64,000 nt of DNA, taken from an uncultured Litoreibacter sp. GTDB taxonomy: Bacteria > Pseudomonadota > Alphaproteobacteria > Rhodobacterales > Rhodobacteraceae. The stretch lies in assembly GCA_947494435.1 (NCBI GenBank), contig CANLUY010000001.1:496001-560000 (forward strand). The letters run 5' to 3'. Positions 1 to 8,675 of this stretch are shown here, in pieces. Under the pieces are notes generated by a model. The model was given only the letters and a program-made list of their open reading frames with translations. It searched no databases and was not told the origin of the DNA. The number at the start of each line of letters is the position of its first letter. Positions within the stretch are counted from its first letter, which is position 1. The position numbers and the translations under genes were made by a program.

Positions 1-164
1 GCCAATGCGCCTTCCGCGCCTTCCGGCCGGACCAGCCCGACCCGTTCGCGCTGACACCGGGGGATGAAATCAGTTTTTATCCGGTAACTGCAGACGCGCT
101 CGCCCAGATCAGATCTGAGGACCAAACCGGCGATGGTGGTGCCTCGGTGGAGCCGCTGACATGA
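1..164 (+). CDS. pxpB: 5-oxoprolinase subunit B (PxpB/KipI family), C-terminal fragment
   Basis: Only the last ~53 codons are inside the window; the frame is open from base 3 and ends in TGA at 162-164. The translated end contains FALTPGDEISFYPV, which matches the closing strand of the allophanate hydrolase subunit 1 / KipI family. The stop overlaps the next start in an ATGA junction, as usual for pxpB-pxpC. PxpB, PxpC and PxpA together form the ATP-dependent 5-oxoprolinase that opens pyroglutamate to glutamate. The identification rests on this short tail plus the pxpC neighbour. Confidence 0.75.
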   Translation, partial: QCAFRAFRPDQPDPFALTPGDEISFYPVTADALAQIRSEDQTGDGGASVEPLT

Positions 165-1168
165 GCGCGCTCAAGGTCCTTCGCGCTGGTCCCGCGATGA
201 GCATTCAGGACCTCGGCCGCCCCGGCCATATGGCCAACGGGCTGTCTTGCGGCGGTGCCGCCGACCGCATAGCGCTTGCCGAAGGCGCGGCCCTTCTGGG
301 CCAAAGCGTCCAGAGCTCCGCCCTTGAAATGGCAGGCATGGGGGGCGAGTTCGAGGCGTCCGAGCCCACCCGCATCGCCCTGACCGGCGCGCCGATGCAG
401 GCCAGTTTGGACGGGCAACCGCTTGTCTGGAACGCGAGCCACAAGCTTGAGGCAGGCCAGCGACTGACCATCGGCGCGGTGACCAGCGGCATCTATGGCT
501 ACCTCCATGTTGGCGGCGGCTTCGCGACGGAGCCGTTCTTGAACAGCCGCACTGCGCATCTGGTTGCGGGCATCGGCGCCCTGATCAAAGCCGGTGACAT
601 GTTGCCCATTGGCCAAGACCCAAACGCGGAGGCCAGCGCTCAAAAACTGCCGAAAGAGGCCCGCTTCACAGGCGGCACCATCCGTATTCTACCAAGCGTA
701 CAGACCGCCAACTTCGCACCAGAAACGCTCGACCGCTTCCAAGCGACCGAGTTCACCCGCACCCCGCGCGGCAACAGGCAGGGCGCGGAGCTGGCCTTTG
801 AAGGCGACCCCTTTGCCTCTGCAGATCAGCTCAGCATTCTGTCAGAACCGATGGTCGCGGGCGATATCCAGATGACCGGCACCGGTACCCCCTTCGTGCT
901 GCTGCCAGAATGCCAAACCACTGGCGGCTACCCACGCATCGGTACGGTCTTGCCAGATGACCTACCGCTTGTCGCACAAGCCGGACCCGCCGCGACGCTA
1001 CGCTTCAAATTCGTGGATCACGCAGAGGCCACGCAGGCACATCGCACACCGGAACAACAGGTCAAGGAGGTGAAAGCCAAGCTACAGCCGTTGATCCGCG
1101 ACCCCCATAACATCCGCGATCTGCTCAGCTACCAACTGATCAGCGGTATGGTGAACGCGCGCGACTAA
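161..1168 (+). CDS. pxpC: 5-oxoprolinase subunit C (PxpC/KipA, biotin-dependent carboxyltransferase family)
   Basis: 335 residues, the usual family length. Near the N-terminus SIQDLGRPGHMANGLSCGG is the signature of the allophanate hydrolase subunit 2 / KipA family, followed by IYGYLHVGGGF and a C-terminal LPECQTTGGYPRIG segment that is also typical. With PxpA and PxpB it converts 5-oxo-L-proline to L-glutamate at the cost of ATP. The start overlaps the pxpB stop by four bases. The gene ends in a 4-base convergent overlap with the following oxidoreductase. Pyroglutamate forms spontaneously from glutamine and gamma-glutamyl compounds, so a link to the glutamate-based methylamine pathway next door is possible but only inferred. 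Confidence 0.88.
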   Translation: MSALKVLRAGPAMSIQDLGRPGHMANGLSCGGAADRIALAEGAALLGQSVQSSALEMAGMGGEFEASEPTRIALTGAPMQASLDGQPLVWNASHKLEAGQRLTIGAVTSGIYGYLHVGGGFATEPFLNSRTAHLVAGIGALIKAGDMLPIGQDPNAEASAQKLPKEARFTGGTIRILPSVQTANFAPETLDRFQATEFTRTPRGNRQGAELAFEGDPFASADQLSILSEPMVAGDIQMTGTGTPFVLLPECQTTGGYPRIGTVLPDDLPLVAQAGPAATLRFKFVDHAEATQAHRTPEQQVKEVKAKLQPLIRDPHNIRDLLSYQLISGMVNARD

Positions 1169-2262
1169 GGCACGACGACGATATTGCCCGTGTGCTTTTT
1201 GTCGATGAACGCCTGCTGACCCGCTTTGAAATCCTCCAAAGCATGGGTCCCTGCCACGACCGGCTTCACCTCGCCGCGTTCGATATAGCCAACCAAGTCA
1301 GTGAAGACAGATGGCGGGATGACCGTCGAGCCGGTAAATGTCAGGTCCATCAGATAAAGCGTACGCACATCCAATTCGACCATCGGCCCCGCAATCGCGC
1401 CAGAGGTCGTGTAGCGCCCGCCGCGATCCAGAGCGTCAATGACGGTGCCAAAATAGGGGCCCGCGACAATATCCGCGACGACATCCACGCTCTCGGACCC
1501 TGTGGCCTGCTTTAAAGCCGCATTCGGGTTCTCAGGTGCACGCGGTAGGATATGGTCCGGGTTCGTCTTGGCCACCTCGGCATGCTTGGCCTCGGACGCC
1601 AAAGCAATCGTCACCGCCCCGCGCCGGTTGGCCAGCTGGATCAACGCACCACCGACACCGCCCGACGCGCCCGTGATCAACACGCGGTCCCCTTCACCAA
1701 CACGCGCGCGCGACAACATCCCTTCCGCGGTGGAATATGAGCAAGAGAACGTCGCAAGCTCGACATCACTCAGATCGCTCTGCACCGCATGCACATTCCG
1801 CACATCGATCTTGGTGTATTCGGCGAAACCGCCATCCGCCTCTGAGCCGAAATAGACCGTCTTGTGCATGTTCATCGGCTCGTCCCAGTCACGCAGCCAA
1901 GCGTCAGTGATCACCCGCTGCCCGATCAGGCCCTCGTCCTGAGGATCAGCGACCGAAACCACATGACCACAAACATCCGCGCCCTGAACGCGCGGGAACT
2001 GCACGCCCGCGCCGCCCCATGTGTTGTCAGCCGCCGCATCCAGATCATAAGCACCGCCGGTCGTGGCATCCGTTACGGATTTCGAATACCAACCCGCCCG
2101 CGTGTTCACATCGGTATTGTTCAAACCGCAAGCGGCCACTTTGATCAGCACTTCGCGCCCCTGAGGTTTCGGCACGGGCCAGGCCGTTTCAAACTCCAGA
2201 GCATCCATATCGCTATGCCGTTTCAGCACCATTGCGCGCATCGTTTCGGGAATATTGCTCAT
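1165..2262 (-). CDS. zinc-independent MDR-family alcohol dehydrogenase / quinone oxidoreductase
   Basis: 365 residues of the medium-chain dehydrogenase/reductase superfamily. The N-terminal GroES-like part includes REVLIKVAACGLNNTDV, and the Rossmann part has VLITGASGGVGGALIQLAN near residues 195-215, the NAD(P)H-binding loop. The Cys/His set of a catalytic zinc site is not evident, which points to the quinone oxidoreductase/crotonyl reductase branch. The substrate is unknown. The gene is convergent with pxpC and divergent from the PcaC-like gene, with a perfect inverted repeat in the shared upstream region. It is likely cytoplasmic. Confidence 0.8.
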   Translation of the reverse strand: MSNIPETMRAMVLKRHSDMDALEFETAWPVPKPQGREVLIKVAACGLNNTDVNTRAGWYSKSVTDATTGGAYDLDAAADNTWGGAGVQFPRVQGADVCGHVVSVADPQDEGLIGQRVITDAWLRDWDEPMNMHKTVYFGSEADGGFAEYTKIDVRNVHAVQSDLSDVELATFSCSYSTAEGMLSRARVGEGDRVLITGASGGVGGALIQLANRRGAVTIALASEAKHAEVAKTNPDHILPRAPENPNAALKQATGSESVDVVADIVAGPYFGTVIDALDRGGRYTTSGAIAGPMVELDVRTLYLMDLTFTGSTVIPPSVFTDLVGYIERGEVKPVVAGTHALEDFKAGQQAFIDKKHTGNIVVVP

Positions 2263-2349
2263 CGCTTTTTGTCCTGGAGAATTCAGTCAATTTGCACCGT
2301 AGCCGGGCTGGCGTCACATGCCAGCATCATTTACCGATAAGCCTGTGAA

Positions 2350-2376
2350 GGCCGTTTGCCCTAATGCGAAACGGCC
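2350..2376. promoter_or_regulatory. perfect inverted repeat upstream of the PcaC-like gene
   Basis: GGCCGTTT (2350-2357) and AAACGGCC (2369-2376) form an 8-bp perfect dyad separated by 11 bases. It lies in the 132-base gap between two divergent genes, 18 bases before the ATG at 2395 and just ahead of its ribosome binding site (GAAGGA). It could be an operator for a dimeric regulator or a leader hairpin; the sequence does not decide between them. Confidence 0.45.
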
Positions 2377-2394
2377 AACCTTGAAGGATTATTC

Positions 2395-2784
2395 ATGAGC
2401 ACATTTGACGAAGACCTGTTTCGCAAAGGGTTGGAACAACGCAAAGCCACGCTCGGCGCCGACTATGTCGAAAAGAACCTTGCCGCGGCCGACGATTTCA
2501 ACCAGCCCTTTCAAGAGGCCATGACCGCGTGGTGCTGGGGCTTTGGCTGGGGCGACGCGGTCATCGACGCCAAGACACGTTCCATGATGAACCTGACGAT
2601 GATCGCAGCATTGGGCAAAATGGCGGAGTGGGAGCTGCATCTGCGCGGCGCGATCAAGAACGGCGTCACGAAAGACGAAATCCGCGCAGCTCTTCATATC
2701 ATCGCGATCTATTGCGGCGTGCCGCAGGGGGTCGAATGCTTCCGCATCGCGCGCAGCGTTCTTGAGGAAGAGGGCCTGCTTTAG
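2395..2784 (+). CDS. carboxymuconolactone decarboxylase (PcaC-like) family protein
   Basis: 129 residues, close to PcaC length. TRSMMNLTMIAALGKMAEWE followed by LRGAIKNGVTKDEIRAAL and IYCGVPQGVECFRIA matches the 4-carboxymuconolactone decarboxylase branch of the AhpD-like fold. The CxxC of the peroxidatic AhpD branch is absent, so peroxidase activity is unlikely. The start is supported by GAAGGA eight bases upstream. No other protocatechuate genes are nearby, so the true substrate is uncertain; members of this family outside pca operons often act on other lactones. Confidence 0.8.
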   Translation: MSTFDEDLFRKGLEQRKATLGADYVEKNLAAADDFNQPFQEAMTAWCWGFGWGDAVIDAKTRSMMNLTMIAALGKMAEWELHLRGAIKNGVTKDEIRAALHIIAIYCGVPQGVECFRIARSVLEEEGLL

Positions 2785-2794
2785 TCGCCCAACT

Positions 2795-4780
2795 TTAGTC
2801 ACCTAGGCCAAGCGCCTGCTTGCGATCTGATGACCATTTCAGAATGGTCAGATCAAAGGTCAGCGCCATCAGCGACACACAGATCCCCAGCACAAAATTC
2901 TTGCCCAGATCCGTCCCTGCCAAGGTTCGTTGAAGCTCTTGGCCCAAATCCTGCGTGCCGATAAACGCGGCAATGATCACCATGAAGAACGCAAACATGA
3001 TCGCCTGATTGAACCCCACAGCCATCGTCGGCAAAGCCAGCGGCAATTGCACTTTCATCAGCTTCTGCATCCGCGTGGCTCCAGCCATATCTGCGGCCTC
3101 GGTCATCTCAAGCGGCACGGTGCGTAAGCCTTCGATCGTGTAGCGCGTCAAAGGCACCATTGCGAAAATCAGAATGGAGAAAATCACCGCAATATCCGTA
3201 ATGCCGAACAGCATGATCGCAGGGATCAGATACACGAAGCTCGGGAAGGTTTGCGCCGTGTCGCAAACCAAGAGGATGCGTTTCGACCATTTCTCAGTGC
3301 GCGCCGCCCAGATGCCTAGGGGCAGGCCGATAAGCATGGCAATCGCCACGGCCGAGATGACGGAATACAGCGTGATAACAGAGCGGTCCCACCATCCCGA
3401 CAGCGCCACGAGGCAAAAGAAAATCAGCGCATAAATCGCCTGCTTCCTACCACCAAGATACAACGCGAAGGCCGTAACGAGCAGAATGAAAGCAGGTGTC
3501 GGAATCGAGAGCAGGAAGTTGCGGAACGGGATCAGGATTTGCACATTCACAAAGGCACGCAGGAAGCCAGTTGTCGCTTTCACGATATCAATATTCAGGA
3601 AACCTTTGATCAGGTTATCGAGCTCCTTACCTTGGCTGAAGTTCTGCTTGCGCCCCAGCGTCTGAGCCTCTGGGATAACCTTGGACACCAAAAGGAAAAA
3701 CACAAATGCACCAACCGCCAGAACCAGCGTCTGATTGCGTTTCCACCAAGGGGTCCCCTTCTCGAAATGCTCAGGCTGTTTGACGACCCACGCTTTCGAC
3801 ATCCGATCCAGCATCACGGCCAGAAGCACGATGGTCACGCCGATCTCAAACGACCGGCCCAGCTTGAAACTACCCATCATCGCCAACAGCTTCGCGCCCA
3901 AGCCCGGCATGCCGATGAAAGCGGTCAGAACGACCATAGCAAGGCAGAGCATGATGACTTGGTTCACGCCCACCAAAATCTCCGTCCGGGCGGAGGGTAG
4001 ATAGACATGGCGCAGCAATTGCCACTTGGTGCAGCCGCTCATGTTTCCAGCCTCAACCACTTCAGGGGAGACCTTTTGCAGCCCCAGTGTCGTCATCAGG
4101 ATCATCGGCGGAATGGCGTAAATTGTGGTCGCCACGGCGCCAGCCGTTGGGCCTACTTTGAAAAAGATCACGGCGGGCAGCAGATACGTGAAGAAAGGCA
4201 GTGTTTGCAGAACCGACAACACCGGCTTGATCGCCCGGTTAAACCACGGCTTCTTCCACGCCAGAATACCCAGACCAAGCCCAATGAAAAACGCCAGCGG
4301 AGCGGCCACGACGAGCACTGACATCGTCTCCATCGCAATTTTCCACTGACCGATGAGGGCCGTCCAGATAAACGTACCCGCGCCGAGAAAGGCCATGCGC
4401 CAGCCACCCAGATGGTAGCCAATGACACCCGCTACAGCAGCTACGGCCGTCCATGGGATCGGCCCGATGTTTGGCCAACGGCGTTTCCCGAACAGAAGGT
4501 TAGCCGTCACATCCAACAGCCATTGCAGCCCTTCAGTCAGAAACCGTGTAAGAGCCAACAACCCCAGATCATCTTTGACGAAGTTGAAGATCACATCGAG
4601 CCATACGGCAAAAGGCGGCACCATGGTTTCAGGCAACCGAAACAGCGCCTCCGGCAGTAAGCCGACATAATGCAGAATAGTTAGAACAACGGCGATACCG
4701 ACAAGAATTTGCGCGCCCAAGGTCCGGCTGATCCCGCCGATCTTCGCTTCGCTTGCCAAGACTTCTGCGGCGTCGGCCAT
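2795..4780 (-). CDS. tmoW: TMAO/betaine-type ABC transporter permease, tandem-duplicated (TmoW-like)
   Basis: 661 residues, about twice a standard ProW/OpuAB permease. Two binding-protein-dependent permease domains lie in tandem, each with an EAA loop: EAGNMSGCTKWQLLRHVYLP near residue 245 and EAADMAGATRMQKLMKVQLP near residue 565. One polypeptide therefore supplies both membrane halves. It is an inner-membrane channel fed by the binding protein at 5897-6841 and powered by the ATPase at 4780-5796, with which it shares a TGATG junction. A long two-domain permease is what I expect of the Ruegeria TMAO transporter TmoW, and the tmm/tdm context supports TMAO. A glycine betaine or choline role cannot be excluded. 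Confidence 0.8.
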   Translation of the reverse strand: MADAAEVLASEAKIGGISRTLGAQILVGIAVVLTILHYVGLLPEALFRLPETMVPPFAVWLDVIFNFVKDDLGLLALTRFLTEGLQWLLDVTANLLFGKRRWPNIGPIPWTAVAAVAGVIGYHLGGWRMAFLGAGTFIWTALIGQWKIAMETMSVLVVAAPLAFFIGLGLGILAWKKPWFNRAIKPVLSVLQTLPFFTYLLPAVIFFKVGPTAGAVATTIYAIPPMILMTTLGLQKVSPEVVEAGNMSGCTKWQLLRHVYLPSARTEILVGVNQVIMLCLAMVVLTAFIGMPGLGAKLLAMMGSFKLGRSFEIGVTIVLLAVMLDRMSKAWVVKQPEHFEKGTPWWKRNQTLVLAVGAFVFFLLVSKVIPEAQTLGRKQNFSQGKELDNLIKGFLNIDIVKATTGFLRAFVNVQILIPFRNFLLSIPTPAFILLVTAFALYLGGRKQAIYALIFFCLVALSGWWDRSVITLYSVISAVAIAMLIGLPLGIWAARTEKWSKRILLVCDTAQTFPSFVYLIPAIMLFGITDIAVIFSILIFAMVPLTRYTIEGLRTVPLEMTEAADMAGATRMQKLMKVQLPLALPTMAVGFNQAIMFAFFMVIIAAFIGTQDLGQELQRTLAGTDLGKNFVLGICVSLMALTFDLTILKWSSDRKQALGLGD

Positions 4781-5796
4781 CAGCCCGCCTCCAGCAGAAT
4801 TTCCAGCGCCTCTGCGCGGTTCATTCCGCCAATTACGTTTCCGTCACGCGTGACCGGAATAGAATCGCGAGTGTCCTGAACCAACAGTCGCGCCAGCTCT
4901 TGAACGGTTGCAGTCGCCTCAACCGGCTCGCCCGAAGCGGTGACATCCGACTTTGCCAAGACCCCCGCATGCACGACCCGCGCCTTGTCGATTTCTTCGG
5001 TGAACTTGCGGACATATTCCGTCGCGGGGTTCAGCACGATCTGATCCGGCGTGTCGCATTGCTCAACCGCGCCGTCCTTCATGATCGCGATCCGATCAGC
5101 CAGACGCAAAGCTTCATCAAAGTCATGCGTGATAAAGACAATCGTCTTGCCCAGAAGGTCCTGCAGGCGCAGAAACTCATCCTGCATTTCGCGACGGATG
5201 AGCGGGTCCAAAGCCGAGAACGGCTCATCCAAAAACCAAATATCAGGCTCAATCGCCAAAGACCGCGCAATGCCCACACGTTGCTGCTGACCGCCAGACA
5301 GCTCGCGCGGGAAGTAATCCTCCCGTCCCTCAAGGCCCACCAGTTTCACAACTTCCATCGCCCGCGCACGACGCTCATGCTTGTCTTGACCGCGCATCTC
5401 CAAAGGAAACGCAACATTGTCCAGAACCGTGCGGTGCGGCAGCAGGCCAAAGGACTGAAACACCATCCCCATCTTGTTGCGGCGCAGATCAATCAGCTCT
5501 TTTTCCGACAGGGACATGATGTCCTGCCCTTCAACCTCAATCGTCCCGCCTGTAATCTCATGGAGGCGGGAGAAACAGCGCACCAAGGTCGACTTGCCGG
5601 AGCCCGACAGCCCCATGATCACCAGCATCTCGCCCCGCGACACCTCGATAGAGACGTCTTTTACACCGGCGATGTATCCATCCGCCCGTATCTCATCAAA
5701 ACTGCGACCCGCCGGCATTTTCGCCAGATATCCTTCAGGATCGGCGCCAAAGATTTTCCACACATTTTTGCAGGAAATCACGGTGTCGCTGGTCAT
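4780..5796 (-). CDS. tmoV: TMAO/betaine-type ABC transporter ATP-binding protein (TmoV-like)
   Basis: 338 residues of the ProV/OpuAA family. Walker A GLSGSGKST is at residues 62-70, the ABC signature LSGGQQQRVGIARS near 165, and Walker B plus D-loop IWFLDEPFSALD shortly after. A C-terminal extension of about 90 residues matches the tandem CBS region of ProV-type ATPases, which in OpuA senses ionic strength. It hydrolyses ATP at the inner face of the membrane to drive uptake. Its stop overlaps the permease start by one base, so the two are translationally coupled. Substrate assignment to TMAO rests on gene context. Confidence 0.82.
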   Translation of the reverse strand: MTSDTVISCKNVWKIFGADPEGYLAKMPAGRSFDEIRADGYIAGVKDVSIEVSRGEMLVIMGLSGSGKSTLVRCFSRLHEITGGTIEVEGQDIMSLSEKELIDLRRNKMGMVFQSFGLLPHRTVLDNVAFPLEMRGQDKHERRARAMEVVKLVGLEGREDYFPRELSGGQQQRVGIARSLAIEPDIWFLDEPFSALDPLIRREMQDEFLRLQDLLGKTIVFITHDFDEALRLADRIAIMKDGAVEQCDTPDQIVLNPATEYVRKFTEEIDKARVVHAGVLAKSDVTASGEPVEATATVQELARLLVQDTRDSIPVTRDGNVIGGMNRAEALEILLEAG

Positions 5797-5896
5797 CTCT
5801 TTGCTCTCCCCTCACCGAATTGCCCTTCGGTGTTTAAAACGCCCGCCCGAAGCATAACCTCGGGCGGGCGAAAGTCGTTACCCAATTTTGAAAAGT

Positions 5897-7140
<1,244 letters not shown>

Positions 7141-8391
7141 ATGCGCTACTCCGGTTTCAAAGTCATCAAAGAAGCTCTGACGGGCCACAAGGGATGGAAA
7201 CCGGCATGGCGCGATCCCGAGCCCCAAGCCCATTACGACATCGTGATCATCGGCGGCGGCGGTCATGGCCTCGCGACGGCACATTATCTTACGAAAGTGT
7301 TTGACCAGAAAAAAGTCGCCGTCATTGAAAAGGGCTGGATCGGCGGCGGCAATGTCGGGCGCAACACAACGATCATCCGCTCCAACTATCTGCTCGACGG
7401 GAACGAGCCGTTCTACGAGTTTTCCCTCAAGCTTTGGGAAGGGTTGGAGCAGGACCTGAATTACAACGCCATGGTGTCGCAACGCGGGATCATGAATCTT
7501 ATCCACTCCGATGCCCAGCGCGACGCCTTCATTCGCCGCGGCAATGCCATGATGCTGAATGGCGCGGATGCGGAATATCTCGACTTGCCCGCGATCAAAA
7601 AGGAATACCCGTTCCTGAATTTTGACGATGCGCGCTTCCCGATCAAAGGCGGCCTTGCCCAACGGCGCGGCGGCACGGTGCGCCATGATGCCGTCGCTTG
7701 GGGCTATGCGCGTTCCGCCGACAGTCGCGGTGTCGACATCATCCAGAACTGCGAGGTCACAGGTTTCAAGATCGAAGATGGCAAATGCCTCGGCGTCGAA
7801 ACTTCCAAAGGCTTCATTGGCGCAAACCGCGTCGGTTGTGCCGTGGCAGGGTCCTCTGGCCGTTTGATGTCGAAAGCGGGCATGCGTCTGCCTATTGAAA
7901 GCCACGTCCTGCAAGCCTTCGTCTCTGAAGGTTTGAAACCCGTCCTGCCCGGCGTCATCACCTTCGGCGCGGGCCATTTCTACGTCTCCCAATCCGACAA
8001 GGGCGGGCTGGTTTTCGGTGGCGATATCGATGGCTACAATTCCTACGCGCAACGCGGCAACTTGCCCGTCGTCGAAGACGTGTGCGAGGGCGGCATGGCC
8101 ATCATGCCCATGATCGGCCGCGCGCGGCTGTTGCGCATGTGGGGCGGCATTATGGACATGTCGATGGACGGCTCGCCCATCATCGACCGCACCCATATCG
8201 ACGGGCTCTACTTCAACGGCGGCTGGTGCTATGGCGGCTTCAAGGCAACCCCTGCTTCCGGCTTCGCCTTCGCGCACCTACTCGCCCGCGACGCCCCGCA
8301 TGAGACCGCCACTGCCTACCGGTTCAATCGGTTCGAGACAGGCCACATGATCGACGAAAAAGGGATGGGCAATCAGCCCAATTTGCACTGA
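7141..8391 (+). CDS. mgdA: N-methylglutamate dehydrogenase subunit A (sarcosine oxidase beta-like)
   Basis: 416 residues from ATG 7141 (MRYSGFKVIKEAL), the usual start of this family; an in-frame upstream start at 7117 is less likely. An FAD-binding dinucleotide fold opens with DIVIIGGGGHGLATAHYL near residue 30. His182 in TVRHDAVAWG is at the place where sarcosine oxidase beta subunits carry covalent FMN (family knowledge). It oxidises the N-methyl group of an N-methyl amino acid. The beta-delta-alpha-gamma gene order is shared by sarcosine oxidase (soxBDAG) and N-methylglutamate dehydrogenase (mgdABCD). With gmaS and mgsABC nearby, N-methylglutamate is the better substrate, regenerating glutamate and passing the methyl group to tetrahydrofolate. 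Confidence 0.8.
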   Translation: MRYSGFKVIKEALTGHKGWKPAWRDPEPQAHYDIVIIGGGGHGLATAHYLTKVFDQKKVAVIEKGWIGGGNVGRNTTIIRSNYLLDGNEPFYEFSLKLWEGLEQDLNYNAMVSQRGIMNLIHSDAQRDAFIRRGNAMMLNGADAEYLDLPAIKKEYPFLNFDDARFPIKGGLAQRRGGTVRHDAVAWGYARSADSRGVDIIQNCEVTGFKIEDGKCLGVETSKGFIGANRVGCAVAGSSGRLMSKAGMRLPIESHVLQAFVSEGLKPVLPGVITFGAGHFYVSQSDKGGLVFGGDIDGYNSYAQRGNLPVVEDVCEGGMAIMPMIGRARLLRMWGGIMDMSMDGSPIIDRTHIDGLYFNGGWCYGGFKATPASGFAFAHLLARDAPHETATAYRFNRFETGHMIDEKGMGNQPNLH

Positions 8392-8675
8392 TGATTATCA
8401 ACCATCCGCTTCTTGGGCCCCGCGACAGCGCCGAATTCGTCTACCTTGGCGACGCAGCCATGATCGACCGTCCCAACCCCGAAACCGCCAGCCCACAAGA
8501 CTGGCACGACTATGCATACCTGCGCGAAAACCCTGCAGGCGAACATCGCGAACTGTGGTTTCACGAAGGCGGCGATCGCTCTTGGCTGGTCATCACGCGC
8601 AACACATTGACCCATGAAATCAGCAAGGTCGAAATCGCCCGTGATGTGGCCCGCAAGATGGGGCGTTCGAAATGA
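8391..8675 (+). CDS. mgdB: N-methylglutamate dehydrogenase subunit B (sarcosine oxidase delta-like), zinc ligands absent
   Basis: 94 residues, normal for a SoxD-type subunit. The pattern LLGPRDSAEFVYLGDA aligns with the start of SoxD, and LWFHEGGDRSWLVITRN with its end. Classical SoxD binds zinc through a CPxCG pair and a later His/Cys pair. Here the protein has no cysteine at all, with HPLLG in place of the first pair and GGDRSW in place of the last cysteine. The fold may persist without metal. This may mark the N-methylglutamate branch as distinct from true sarcosine oxidase. It overlaps mgdA by one base and mgdC by four. Confidence 0.8.
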   Translation: MIINHPLLGPRDSAEFVYLGDAAMIDRPNPETASPQDWHDYAYLRENPAGEHRELWFHEGGDRSWLVITRNTLTHEISKVEIARDVARKMGRSK

